Assembly (NCBI RefSeq): GCF_026914265.1
Contig: NC_069130.1
Location: 5,369,682-5,433,681 of the forward strand
DNA: 64,000 nucleotides
From: Mya arenaria
Lineage: Eukaryota > Mollusca > Bivalvia > Myida > Myidae
Direction of reading: 5' to 3'
In this document: in pieces, positions 22,927 through 34,699 of the stretch
Numbering within the stretch: position 1 is the first letter of the stretch
Layout of the letters: every line of letters begins with the position of its first letter
Translations under genes and position numbers: made by a program
Notes under the pieces: model-generated
What the model was told of the DNA's origin: nothing
The model's input: the letters and a program-made list of their open reading frames with translations, nothing else
Database searches by the model: none

Positions 22927-25900
22927 ATGGGTGTGCAGGGCTTACTGGGCACATGTTTGGAAAACAGGGAAGCATGCACTGACACATATGATCTAGTCCA
23001 AGTGGCCCAGCAGCAGGGTGGACTTGAACTGATTGTCGACTTTTACTCATTCGAGCATTATATTCTGTCAAAGTTTTGGAAAGGATTAAGTCAGCTGCGT
23101 GGCAATGACTACTTGCGTATTCTTGGTGGAGAGTATGCTTCACTGCACAACTATGTCACAAAGTTAGTGAATGACCTTAAGTCTCAGGATATTCATCTGG
23201 TGTTTTACATTGATGCTGGCAAAGGAAGCTCTTTTGACACTTTAAGGCAGAAATTTAACACCTGGGCAAACAGGCATGAAGAGGATATCAAGAAGATGTC
23301 ACAGATTCTTGATGTTTTGTGGGGGAAGACTGAAATCAGCCAGCTGTCCACGTACACAAACATTCGTCCAGTAGTCCTGGAGGACCAGTTTATGGCTGCG
23401 TTGAGGTCGTGTGGGTGTGAGATACATCAGTCACCCGCTGGGGAGGCAGATTTACTCATCATCAGAGCTTTAAGAGACAGGTCTAAGGCGTTTGCAATTC
23501 TGAGCAATGACTCTGACTTCTGTGTGTTCAAAGAAAGTAGGCTGATTCCTCAGGAACTGTTTGACATTGAGAATGACCTTCAGCTTGGAGAGCCTAGGGA
23601 GTTACCAGAGAAACCACTGAGGCTAAATGTCAAGGTCATTTCTACAGAGAATGTCATGGCCATGTTAAAGGTATGTATGTAAGTAGTTGTTTATTCAGTT
23701 TGGTGTTTTATACATTGCTCTGATGCTCAATTTTTGGCATGTTCTTTTTTTGAAAAGAATTATATAATATTTAAACTACCATTTCTTTTTTTACTGAGAA
23801 GCCCTGTATTGAGTCAAGAAAAATTATTGCACAGAGTAATCTAGTATTCATTCTGAGTGACAGGAGGATTTATATGTCATGTATGAATCTTAATACCTTC
23901 TTTTATGATTCAAACATGATGTGGGTACATTATTTTCAGTTGAACAACCACAGACTCCTCGTGGAGATGAGTATTGTTGCCGGTAACGATTTCACGGGAC
24001 CATACATGCGGGGCGGCCTCCACCATAAGATTGATGTCAGGGGACGACGGTGCATACAGAACTTTGCCGGCTGGATCCGACACTACCACACTGCTGACAA
24101 CCACCCGTACCTGGCTGACCATATTGTGCGTAATTTTGAGTTACTTCCAAATTACCTCAGTTTTAATCATGTCTGTTTTCTTTCAAAGAAAAAAGTCAAA
24201 CTGTTGTCCTAATCTTTATGTTGTTGGTGGCAATAACATTGTGCAAAATCATTAAACTTGACAATTATTCAAAAGCAGTTTATTATATTAAGATGTTACT
24301 TTAGCATACATGTTCGTTAGTGGAAATATTACTATACACACACATGTATGTGGTCAGTAGCAGCTAGCAATGCCTAATTGTTGTTGATAGTATGTCTCAT
24401 GATCATCATAAAAAAAGTCATGCAAAATTTCAGGTAGACAAGGTTTAAACCTTGTGAAATAAGGCAAACAAAGATGATTAGGTCAATGGTGTAATGTAAC
24501 CTACTTGCAGGAAATGGATCCTGGTTTCCGGCAGGCCGTTATCCACAGTAGGAACTTCTACAACTTAAGAGGAGAACCAGACAAATGTCCCCAAAAGGGA
24601 TACTTCTCTCAGGTGAGGATGGGTCTAGGAGTGTTGATAGTCTGTGGTCCTCAATGCAGTCTAACTTAATTTAGAATACTGTTTTACAGCCTACATTCTC
24701 AGCCAATGAAATTGTTAATAGGCTTTCATTAAAACCTACGCTTAATCATTAAGAATTTCAACTTTTGCTGGTGTTTAAAGGTCCGCCAACTGCAAGATAC
24801 ACACTCCCTGCGTCAGATTTCAGCCAATAAGGTTGTATTCTAAGTCAGTCAGATGATCTGAAGTAATATTTTAATGATTAAGAAGGGCTCATTCGCTCTG
24901 CCCATTCTTAATCATTAAACTCTTACTTCATGTCATCTAACTATTTCTTCTGTTAGGTTTTATGCCAGGTATTGTCTTGGCCAGAGTGTTATTACAGAGT
25001 TGCAGTAGTAGGCGTCATTAAATATATTTTTATTTTTCATGACTTGAAAACCTTTCTAGGTACATGTATCTATATCAAACTTTATTAGGATAAAACACAT
25101 ATGTACATGAATGGAAAGTCCCATCACTCTGGCTGAAGCATGTTGAGTTATGCTCCATAATTAGCAGAAAAAGATGAATGCATTTCAATCATTACAGAAA
25201 GGTCCTTTCTGGTTCTTTATGTCATTTCACTTGGAATATTTTCGCTTTCAACCCTGGATTGGCAGATTATAAGTATCTTCCATGGCTGCTCGTGTAAGAT
25301 AGGTTCATTCCAACCCTTGCGTAGGGTGTTTTGGGGAAACGAGGTTTACCAAGTTTCCCAGAACATCCTGGACAAGGGTTAGGATGAACCAATCTATCAA
25401 GAGCGTCCATTCAAGATCCGTTTTGTCCCACCTCAGTTTATCAAAATGAAGTTAATATGTATTTTTTAGCTGGAACTCTTGTGTGTAGTAAAATTAATGT
25501 GCCTATAGGTATGGGATATTTTGTCTTAGATATGTGCGCAGTGATTCAAAATATGTAAAAAGTCAAATCATTCTTTTAATAGTTCTGTGGAGAGTGCAGC
25601 ATTATTTCTTGAATGCAGTGTGAAAACTTTTTTTGTGCCATTTGAAGCGAGAAATGCTTTATTTGGATTTAAAATATTGCCATAAGACAAGGTTTCTATG
25701 TTGCTATAGACGATGGTCTTCAACAAGGGAGGCATTGCTTGATGACAATAAAAAACTAGTTACATCCAGGTACTTTTTTTATTTTTGCTCGTGGGCAAAA
25801 TTTCCAGCATGGCCAATTATTTGTATCTACTTATCTGAGGTGGGAGAAATGTACTACCAGTGCTCTTGTTGGCTAATAAGCTTTGCCCTGCAGGCAGTTT

Positions 25901-28900
25901 ACTTATTTATTTTAGATTTGTTTGTACATTTATTATGGTTCTAGTTGTTTGGTGTATAGAGAAATATAATTTGGATTTTTGACTTGAAGTTAAAATTGAG
26001 TGGAAATAATTTTCTAGGTGATAGAGGAGAAGATTCGCTCTGGCCAGTATCCTAGCAACATCATGAGCATGCACAACAACTTCTACTGGTACCGCATGTT
26101 ACTGGAGGACAACAGCTATGGGGCGCCGTGTGCAGAGTGCGCGCTCACACCACTACGGGCTTACCTTTACCGCATTGTGCTGCCGAGGCAGGAGCAACTG
26201 GTCAATGAACATGGCCGTAGTCCATACGAACATCTGAGAAAAGCTGGGGTAGGTTCTCATAATTGGTTGTGCTTGTAATCCATTGTTTAAAATTAACCAA
26301 ATCATGTATGAAGTCAATTAATTATAGGCCCATGTTGTGGTCTAATTGAACGGTTAATTTTAAATGGTTTAATATGACATTAAAATAGAATTTCATAGGC
26401 TTTAAAATCATAAAATGGTCTTGAAAATAACCAGAAATATTACTTACATTATTCTAGTTTCATTAAGCTGTTGTACAATACATATAGATATTCTAAGAAC
26501 ATTTATAATGCTCTTTTTATAAAATATTTATGTTAACAATTAAATGTGCATTTATGAGTTTAGCCAATGGAACTCTTCTCCATATGACTCACATTTTATA
26601 TTAAACATACTTTGATTAAATATATATATATCATACATCTGAAAGCAACATTGTATGTTGTATTATTTTTTACATGAAATACTGAAACAGATTAAAACAA
26701 AAGCAGATCTTGTATCAGATCTGATCTTTAACCCACAAGGAAAAGCGATAGACGAATGTTGCTTAGCCCCTTCACAAGGTTCAGCAGGACAAAAGATTCC
26801 ACTCTTTTCTGCATATTAATCATCTATTTATTATAACAGTCAAACCCTGTTGGCTGGAACTCCAAGGAACTGGCAAAATACAGCAAGCCTCAGAAAATTT
26901 GAGCCAAGTGTGAATGCATAGCTTCAGTATAAAGCAATCGGTCCTTTACATCCAGTTTGAGCCAACAAGGAATTCGAGCCAAGGAACTTCAAGCCAATGG
27001 GGCTTGTTCATACCTATATCCACTGATAAATGCTATTTTAGCCATACTCTATATTACCTAGGTGATAGCAATAGACGATGGCCGTGCCCCTCCCTTGCAC
27101 AAGATCCAGCCAGACAAAATATTCAGCAATCTCCGAACGTTTCACCTCATCTGGTCACATCAAGAAAGGGGTACAAGGGTTTATTATTTCTGCCTTTGGG
27201 GCAAGTTTAAGGCCCCATTCATAAATGCAAAATGTTCTTTTTCACAGAAATATTAATGAAATTCACAAGTCTAAAACTCTAGTTTAGAATATCTGATAAT
27301 TTTTTTACCCTTAGATAGATATATATAATTTTTGCTCAGAATTTCTTAATTGCTGCCATTTGTACCTGATCTGTCACCAAATGCAACCAAGTATGCACTC
27401 TGAAATACATGATGATTTTTTGGTTGATTGTAAATAATTTCTTATTTTTAACTATCATAAATTCTCCGCTGTGTCAATTATTGACTGAATTAACAGTAAG
27501 TCTACGTCCTTGTTCATTTTCACATGCATCTGTTTGTCATTGGCTTTTCTGATGTTTTCTATATTTAAAGGGTTTTGAATACTCAAATAGGTCGGCTATG
27601 CATGATTTCGAATGCAAGTTACTTGTCAAATCAAGCCAAATTGATCCTACTTCTTGTACTAGTACTTCATTATTATGTTCCTACATGTACGTCCACAGGT
27701 GAGGCTGTGAACTGGTTCGAGCGTTATGGGCGTAAGAATGGCTTCATTTTCTACATTCTTCGCTACTTCCTGCTACTGAACTGGCAACAGAACCTCCATG
27801 TGACAGATAACGAATTCCTTGCACTTGTTGCCATGGTGATGGGACGCTCTAGTGAGGAGCACTACCAGGCTATAGTCATCCGGCCAACTGTACGCTGTGT
27901 CACCATCGGCAACTGGATGCAGGTTTGGACTTAATTTGTTCTATACTTATATAGTCTTACTGGTGTTTAAATTAAATAAGCAATCTAATTCAAAACATTT
28001 AAGATGTATTTATCATAAGCAACAAGATATGAAGCTAGCATGTTTGTGAAATAACAGAAACTGGCTGTTTGGATTTATTGGAGCCTTGGATGCCACAAAG
28101 CACATGAAAACAATCATTTGGTTTTCTCATTGGATACCTTATAAGAAATAGAAATGACCATAGGGCTTTTTGCCTTACATTTCAGGATGTGTATCGCCAT
28201 GGTTACCACATGTTTGGAAGTGTTCTGCACATTCGCCACGAGTTTCCCTTGCCAAGCGAGCTGTTCAGTGGCTCTGTATGGACAGCCATGTATATGGTCT
28301 GTCAGGATGAGAGTAAGAAATGCCTTCTTGTAAATGTATACTAGTATCTGAAGATGTTGAATAGGGAGCAAGCTGTATGGGCAGAACGCACGTTTTATGC
28401 ATTAACTCTCACCTTTAATAGATACATTCAGGAAACCATTGAAAAAAATGAAAGCTGGTATTAAACTGAGCATGCATGATCATGTTAAAATGAAAATTTG
28501 CTGTGTTATTTAAAAGCTCCATTGGCTAGGCAACTTAAATTGTAGCCTAAGATGGCCGCAGAGGGGTACTACAATATTGCTGATGAATTGCTATATAGCA
28601 CCACAGAGAAAATTGCCTTTGTTGCTAACCACAGAAAGGTTCCCATAGAATGTTATGGTTTCATTTTAAAAGATTAATGCTAGCAATAGTAAAAAATCAG
28701 CAAGTTTAATCATTAAAACTCATCAAGGTTACAAAGGTGCAATGAAATGAAGAAATAGTGTTTTGCCACTTGATTCTGAACTCAGACTTTCATAAGACTG
28801 TTGGTAATCATGGCTTGATATCATTCAGCACATCAGGAATAGCCTTATGGCTGTCCGTAACTTAAACAGTTTTTGACAGAAAGTATATAAATGACCTTCT

Positions 28901-29260
28901 TCAATAATAAAATTTATATTTAAAATGCTGCCGTATCGATTTTAATGAAAGAAAATAGTTTGATATGTTATTTTGATTGTTAATTTAAAAATTATTCACG
29001 GTCATCACCGACTTTGGATGCAAACAAACAATTTACAATAATACTTAATCATCGTTTTATTCCTAAATAATGCTTTGAACATTTGCAGATTGATGTTAAT
29101 GTGATTGTGGTTTCTACTTTCAGCCTTTCGAATTGCTGCACGTGAGGTTTCACCACAAGTGTTGTACCAGACTCAGCAGGAAATGAACGCTGTTATCCGG
29201 GAGAAACGTCACATGATCAGACACATAGTGCAGGATGTTTTTCCATTTGATGATAAGTAA
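22927..29260 (+). CDS. Gene A: XPG/FEN1-fold, asteroid/FAM120-like protein, 619 aa
   Basis: Coding exons: 22,927-23,670; 23,940-24,125; 24,511-24,612; 26,018-26,248; 27,062-27,170; 27,699-27,922; 28,186-28,312; 29,124-29,260 (TAA). All junctions fit AG/GT, intron phases are 0,0,0,0,1,0,1, and the sum is 1,860 nt. The N-terminus MGVQGLLGTCL is typical of XPG-N proteins. Acidic residues sit where FEN1-type nucleases hold metal: D38 (LIVDF), D96 (FYID), E173 and D175 (GEAD), D195 and D197 (NDSDF), D265 (AGND). The C-terminal half (exons 3-8) has no domain I can name and ends IVQDVFPFDDK. Overall it resembles asteroid and FAM120 (constitutive coactivator of PPAR-gamma) proteins, whose members are structure-like nucleases or RNA-binding coactivators; which role applies is unknown. 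ATG at 22,927 is in good context (A at -3, G at +4). The exon 2 donor (GTGCGT, 24,126) was set by comparison with gene B. Confidence 0.88.
24851..24938. repeat. Compact inverted repeat, 38-bp arms, 11-nt loop
   Basis: In intron 3 of gene A. The left arm (24,851-24,888) includes TTTAATGATTAAGAAGGGC; the right arm (24,900-24,938) begins GCCCATTCTTAATCATTAAA. About 34 of 38 positions pair, with one bulge. A further palindrome, CTTAATCATTAAG, lies about 140 bp upstream (near 24,750). It is absent from the matching intron of gene B. It could be a MITE or a hairpin RNA precursor. Confidence 0.75.
25276..25416. repeat. Imperfect inverted repeat, ~65-bp arms
   Basis: In intron 3 of gene A. Left arm 25,276-25,340 contains GGTTCATTCCAACCCTTG; right arm 25,353-25,416 contains CAAGGGTTAGGATGAACC. 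Pairing continues outward with lower identity. It is absent from gene B. Confidence 0.65.
26835..27008. mobile_element. Small MITE in intron 4 of gene A
   Basis: Begins AACAGTCAAACCCTGTTGGC and ends CCAATGGGGCTTGTT, an eroded inverted repeat. The better preserved paralogous copy lies at 50,178-50,343 in the same intron of gene B, so the insertion predates the A/B duplication. Confidence 0.6.
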
Positions 29261-29750
29261 CTGTGTTTAAACCAGCAAGGGCAAACACTAGTTGTTGAGG
29301 GCAATTTTTTGTACGCAGCTCCTTTAATACAGAAAATATAACAGTTTATGTGGCGCTGAATGGAAAATGAGCCACCATATTGTTGAGGACATTTGATGAC
29401 TGAGAAACATGACAATGTGTTGTCCTGCCCTTGAAAATGGTATTAAACTGGAAAAACCTTGATGGTATATGCTTCATTCTCCAAGACTTTGTATCTTGTT
29501 CCAATATTGAGTATAGGCTACATATTTGATATGGATAACTGGTTGCTGTACATGAACAAGTATTTCCATGTTTTGGGTTGAATGGCAAATATTTTGAACA
29601 TGCTCTTGTTCTGCCACATCCACAATATGAGTTTGATTTCAATGGTGTACATGATTGTTGGGTTTTGTCCTATCCAGCCTGTAATATCATGGGGAAATCA
29701 GTGTGTTTTGATTAGATGTCTGTGTGTTCCATATGCTACTGGAACAAGTA
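29261..29750. other. Probable 3' UTR and downstream flank of gene A
   Basis: No coding signal. No clear AATAAA was identified; an ATTAAA occurs near 29,442. The stretch merges into the 30-bp array, whose first recognisable unit (GGCTTACCAGTATGTTAAAT) starts near 29,759. Confidence 0.4.
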
Positions 29751-29754
29751 TTCT

Positions 29755-30657
29755 AAATGGCTTACCAGTATGTTAAATGGGCATGTTGGGATAACAGGTC
29801 TATTCAATGGTAAGTCAAGCTTACCTGTATGTAAAATGGCATAAAGGTAATTTTAATAGCTTACCAGTGTGTAAACTGTACATGTCTGGCTTACCTTAGT
29901 ATTAAATATGCATGTCTGGCTTACCTGAGTGTTAGATATGCATGTCGGGCTTACCAGTGTGTAAAATGGACATGTCTGGCTTACCTGAGTATTAAATATG
30001 CATGTCTGGCTTACCTGAGTGTTAGATATGCATGTCTGGCTTACCAGTGTGTAAAATCGACATGTCTGGCTTACCAGTGTTCAAAATGGACATGTCTGGC
30101 TTATCAGTGTGTAAAAGGTGTATGTCTGGCTTACCGGTGTGTTAAATGGGCTCCTTACCGGGGTGTAATATTAGCATGTCTGGCTTACCGGGGTGTTAAA
30201 TGAGTATGTCTGGCTTAAGGATGTGTTATATGTGCATGTCTGGCCTAATAGTGTGTTAAATGGGCATGTTTGGTTTACCAGTGTTAAATTGGCATGTCTG
30301 GCTAACAGGTTTCTAAAATGGGCTTTTTTGGCTTACATGGGTGTTAAATGGGCATGTCTGACTTACCTGGGTGTTAAATGGGCATTTCTGGCTTACAAGT
30401 GTGTTAAATGAGCATGTTTGGCTTACTGGTGTGTTAAATTAGCATGTCTGGCTTACCATTTGTTAAATGAGCATGTTTGGCTTACTGATGTGTTAAATTG
30501 GCATGTCTGGCTTACCAGTTTGTTAAATGAGCATGTTTTGCCTACCAGTGTGTGAACATAAGCCAGTCTGGCTTATAGGTGTGTTAAATTGACATGTCTG
30601 GCTTGCAAGTGCATAAAATTAGCATGCTTGGCTTAACTGTGTTAAATAGGCATGATG
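29755..30657. repeat. 30-bp minisatellite, left block
   Basis: About 30 units of GGCATGTCTGGCTTACCAGT plus GTGTTAAATG, with many point variants. On the minus strand each unit contains CTGGTAAGCC-like sequence resembling a 5' splice site. The block stops at the inserted retroelement piece at 30,658. Confidence 0.93.
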
Positions 30658-31303
30658 CAACGATGCAACAGCAAGTCGAAATAACACGTGGTCCAAATAA
30701 GAAATCATGTCGCCGAATGTCGTGCCGATGACGATAATGTTATCCATATAAATCAGGCATTATTGCAAAAAGAAACCTAGCTAGTTATTCCATCAACCGT
30801 TCGAAAATCGCAGGGGCGTTACAAAGTCCGAATGGTATGACTTTGAATTTGTATTAGCCTCTTTTGAAGATAAAGGCAGTTTTAGAGCTACCCCTTTCTT
30901 CTACCTCACATTGCCAATATCCGGAATTGAGATCCAAGCATGATTACCATACAGCCCCAGTCAATTTATCCAGATAGTCTTCAATAGCTGCTTTAGGATT
31001 ATTATGCATCCCCTTTTATGACTTCATTTAAACGCCTTTTATTATTTGGGGCCACTGTTTTCTGTACCATGACAATACCACATACCCATTCGCTCGCAAA
31101 TAACTGATTTTTTTTCTATCATTTCTTCTATTTGTCTATCAGCCTCCTCCCATATGTGAAATGACATTCTCCTGAACGGATGTCTTATAGATTTCGCGTT
31201 GCCTGTGTGTCAATCTGATGTTTAACGATGCCTGTCCTCCCGAAGCAGCATCATTTATAGAAAAAGTTTCAGAGTGTTTAACAAGCAATTTCCACATTTC
31301 TCT
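30658..31303 (-). mobile_element. 646-bp copy of a Ty3-like RT fragment inside the minisatellite
   Basis: Nearly identical to 34,880-35,528: I see three substitutions and a small indel in a T run. The orientation is the same. The donor region carries retroelement sequence on both sides while this copy is cut off cleanly on both sides by 30-bp repeats, so this is the derived copy. It spans part of a decayed reverse transcriptase on the minus strand and is not coding. Confidence 0.9.
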
Positions 31304-33165
31304 CTGTGCATGTCTGGCCTAATAGTGTGTTAAATGGGCATGTTTGACTTACATGTGTGTTAGATATGCATGTCTGGCTAACAGGTATGTAAAAAGGGCA
31401 TGTTTGGTTTACCAGTGTTAAATTGGCATGTCTGGCTAACAGGTTTCTAAAATGGGCTTTTTTGGCTTACATGGGTGTTAAATGGGCATGTCTGACTTAC
31501 CTGGGTGTTAAATGGGCATTTCTGGCTTACAAGTGTGTTAAATGAGCATGTTTGGCTTACTGGTGTGTTAAATTAGCATGTCTGGCTTACCATTTGTTAA
31601 ATGAGCATGTTTGGCTTACTGATGTGTTAAATTGGCATGTCTGGCTTACCAGTTTGTTAAATGAGCATGTTTTGCCTACCAGTGTGTGAACATAAGCCAG
31701 TCTGGCTTACAGGTGTGTTAAATTGACATGTCTGGCTTGCAAGTGCATAAAATTAGCATGCTTGGCTTAACTGTGTTAAATAGGCATGATTTGCTTACCT
31801 GTGTGTAAAATGGGCATGTCTAGCCTACCTGTGTGTGAAATGGGCATGTCTGGCCTACCTGTGTGTTAAATGGGCATGTCTGGCTTACCAGTTTGTAAAA
31901 GGGGCATGTCTGGCTTACTGGTGTGTTAAATGGGCATGTCTGCCTTAATGATGTGTTAAATAAGCATGTCTGGTATTCCAGTGTGTTAAATGGGCATGTC
32001 TGACTTACCAGTGTGTTAAATATGCATGTCCGTTATACCAGTGTGTTGAATGAGCATGTCTGGTATACCAGTGTGTTAAATGGGCATGTCTGACTTACCA
32101 GTGTCTAAAATGTGCATGTCTGGCTTACCGGTGTGTTAAATTGGCATGTCTGGCTTACTTGTGTGTTAAATATGCATGTCTGGTATACCTGTGTGTTAAA
32201 TTGGCCTGTCTGACTTACTGGTGCGTTTAATGGGCATGATTTGCTTACCAGTGTGTAAAATGGACATGTGTGGCTTACCTGAGTGTTAAATATGCATGTC
32301 TTGCTAACCAATGTGTAAAATGGACATGTCTGGCTTACCGGTGTTTGAATGGGCATGTCTGGCTTACCAATGTGTAAAATGGACATGTCTGGCTTACTGG
32401 TGTTTTGAATGGACATGTCTGGCTTACCAGTACGTTAAATGGGCATATCTTGCTTAGTTGTGTGTTAAATTAGCATGTCTTGCTTACATGTGTGTTTAAT
32501 GTGTATGTTTGACTTATCTGTGTGTTAAATGGGCATGTCTGATTTACCTGGGTGTTAAATGGGCATGTTTGACTTATCTGTGTGTTAAATGGGCATGTCT
32601 AACTTACCTATTTGTTAAACTGGCATGTCTGACCTATCTGGGTGTTGAGTGGGCATGTCTGATTGATCTGGGTGTTAAATGGGCATGTCCGACTTACCTG
32701 TGTGTTAAATGGTCATGTCTGACTTATCTGGGTGTTAAATGGGCATGTCTGACTTACCTGGGTGTCAAATGGACATGTCTGACTTACTTGTGTGTTAAAT
32801 GGTCATGTCTGACTTATCTGGGTGTTAAATGGTCATGTCTGACTTATCTGGGTGTTAAATGGGCATGTCTGACTTACCTGTGTGTTGAATGGTCATGTCT
32901 AACTTATCTGGGTGTTAAATGGTCATGTCTGATTTACTTCGGTGTTAAATGGGCATGTCTGACTTACCTGTGTGTTGAATGGTCATGTCTAACTTATCTG
33001 GGTGTTAAATGGTCATGTCTGATTTACTTCGGTGTTAAATGGGCATGTCTGACTTACCTGGGTGTTGAATGGGCATGTTTGGCTTACCCATGTTTAAATG
33101 GGCATGTCTGACTTACCTGGGTGTTGAATGGGTATGTTTGGCTTACCCATGTTTAAATGGGCATG
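31304..33165. repeat. 30-bp minisatellite, right block
   Basis: About 62 units. The first part (31,309-31,790) repeats the last part of the left block (30,232-30,654) nearly base for base, except for two extra units (about 66 bp), so array sequence was duplicated across the insertion. Units from 32,500 on are mostly of the GACTTACCTGGGTGTTAAAT type. Long open frames here are only a consequence of the 30-bp period. Confidence 0.93.
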
Positions 33166-34480
33166 TATTTTAGGTTCATACAAAAGAACCTAATGAATGC
33201 CTAATGTGGGTACATCTATCAAAAGATAACCCAGGCAAATGCCTTACTCTGATATATGTATTATTGGTGTTGAAATGGAGTTTGGAAGCACAATTTGTAT
33301 GTTCTTAATTTTATCTAATAGGTTAAACCGTTCATTCATATTATTTGATTTCTCAATTAAATTTTATTCCCACTTAAAAGTTGCATTTTATTATTTTATG
33401 AGAAAAAGTTTAAGTGTTAGATTGACAATATTGCGTTAGTTTTTCTACGTCAAAACTAATGAGTTGTTCTCTATCCGTGAGAATCAGTAAAAAAAGGATT
33501 GTTACCTGTTGATGAGTCTATATTCTTGAAAAAAACCACAAGTATATAGCTGAGTCAGTTTACATGTTTTTATTAATCTGCGTTTGCATAAATAATGTTG
33601 TTTTAAGTTGAAAAAGATTAACATTGAATAAACATTCAAACTTTGTCTGATTTCTTTATTATTTGTAACTTTGTAGAAAATAATCTGGTTGTGATATACA
33701 CAAACACCTATTTGAAAAATAGGGCCATAATGGCCTTAAATTGTGAGTGAGTTTTAAACCTTAGTTTTATGTGAATGAATGAGTTAATTGGTTAATGGCA
33801 ATGCAACTTTATATTAAACTACAATTGAGATTTGTCGAATTCATTGCTATTACTTGAAAATTAAAAAAGTATGTCAAAGGTCACAGTGGACTGATATTTG
33901 TTTGCAAAACTGCACACATTGGTTTAAATGTGATTTTTGTAGCTTCAAATATAAGAAAGTAGGTCAACAGGTATCAGTCAAGGTCATTCAAGAACAACAT
34001 TGGTATTTATATTTAAAACTGTTCACATATTTTTTCCCCTTAAGCTTAGAAAATAAAATAGTAGGTCAAAAGATCACAGACAAGGGCATAAAGTCACAAC
34101 ATTGATATTTGTTTACAAACCTGTACACATGGACATTATTCTATTGCTGAAATTTCAAAGATAAGAAAGTAGGTGAAAAGGTCACAGTCAATATCATCCA
34201 AGGACAACATTGATATTTGTGTGCAAAACTGTATATTTATATGGTCCAACTTTCTTTTCTGTAGCTTAAAAATATGGGGTGTGACTAGCTTTGACTCTAG
34301 GTGTATAATTTGAACAGTATGGTAGAGGGCCATCATATGATGCTACATAATAAATATCAAAGGTCTGGGCCATGTAGTTTAAGAAAAAAAGATGTTCAAA
34401 GATTTTCTTGGTCATTTTGTCTTCAAGGGCATATTTGAACATTCGCCTTCTTTCTTAAAAACCGTCAGTTCCGGATCACG
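33166..34480. repeat. Non-coding, with a ~105-bp tandem repeat at 33,866-34,265
   Basis: Three to four diverged units share AAGTAGGTCAA-like starts (33,956, about 34,058, 34,166), AGGTCACAGTCAA, ACAACATTGATATTTGTTT and CAAAACTGTACACAT motifs. The rest of the interval shows no gene. Confidence 0.65.
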
Positions 34481-34699
34481 CCCTTGAAGTTGGCAATTAT
34501 CCGAGTGTCATGTACTCCTGCATACATTTCTATGATGTCATCAATGGTAGATTGAGACATACTGCATTGATTGCATACTTCTTGCTAAGTCCATCTGCAA
34601 TTTTATGAAGCTGACCAGGTTTAGGCTCAATTTACATGTCATACATTGAAAACACTTTTATCCACCTTGCAACTAAACGTTGCAGAGGATTTGCTTGGT

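Noticed and set aside
32509..33111. 200-codon open frame with repeated VKWACLTYLG
   Set aside because: The 30-bp unit lacks a stop in this frame; frame breaks elsewhere in the array and lack of any domain make a protein unlikely.
29755..33165. CRISPR-like regular repeats
   Set aside because: Units are contiguous variants without unique spacers, in a eukaryotic intron-bearing genome.
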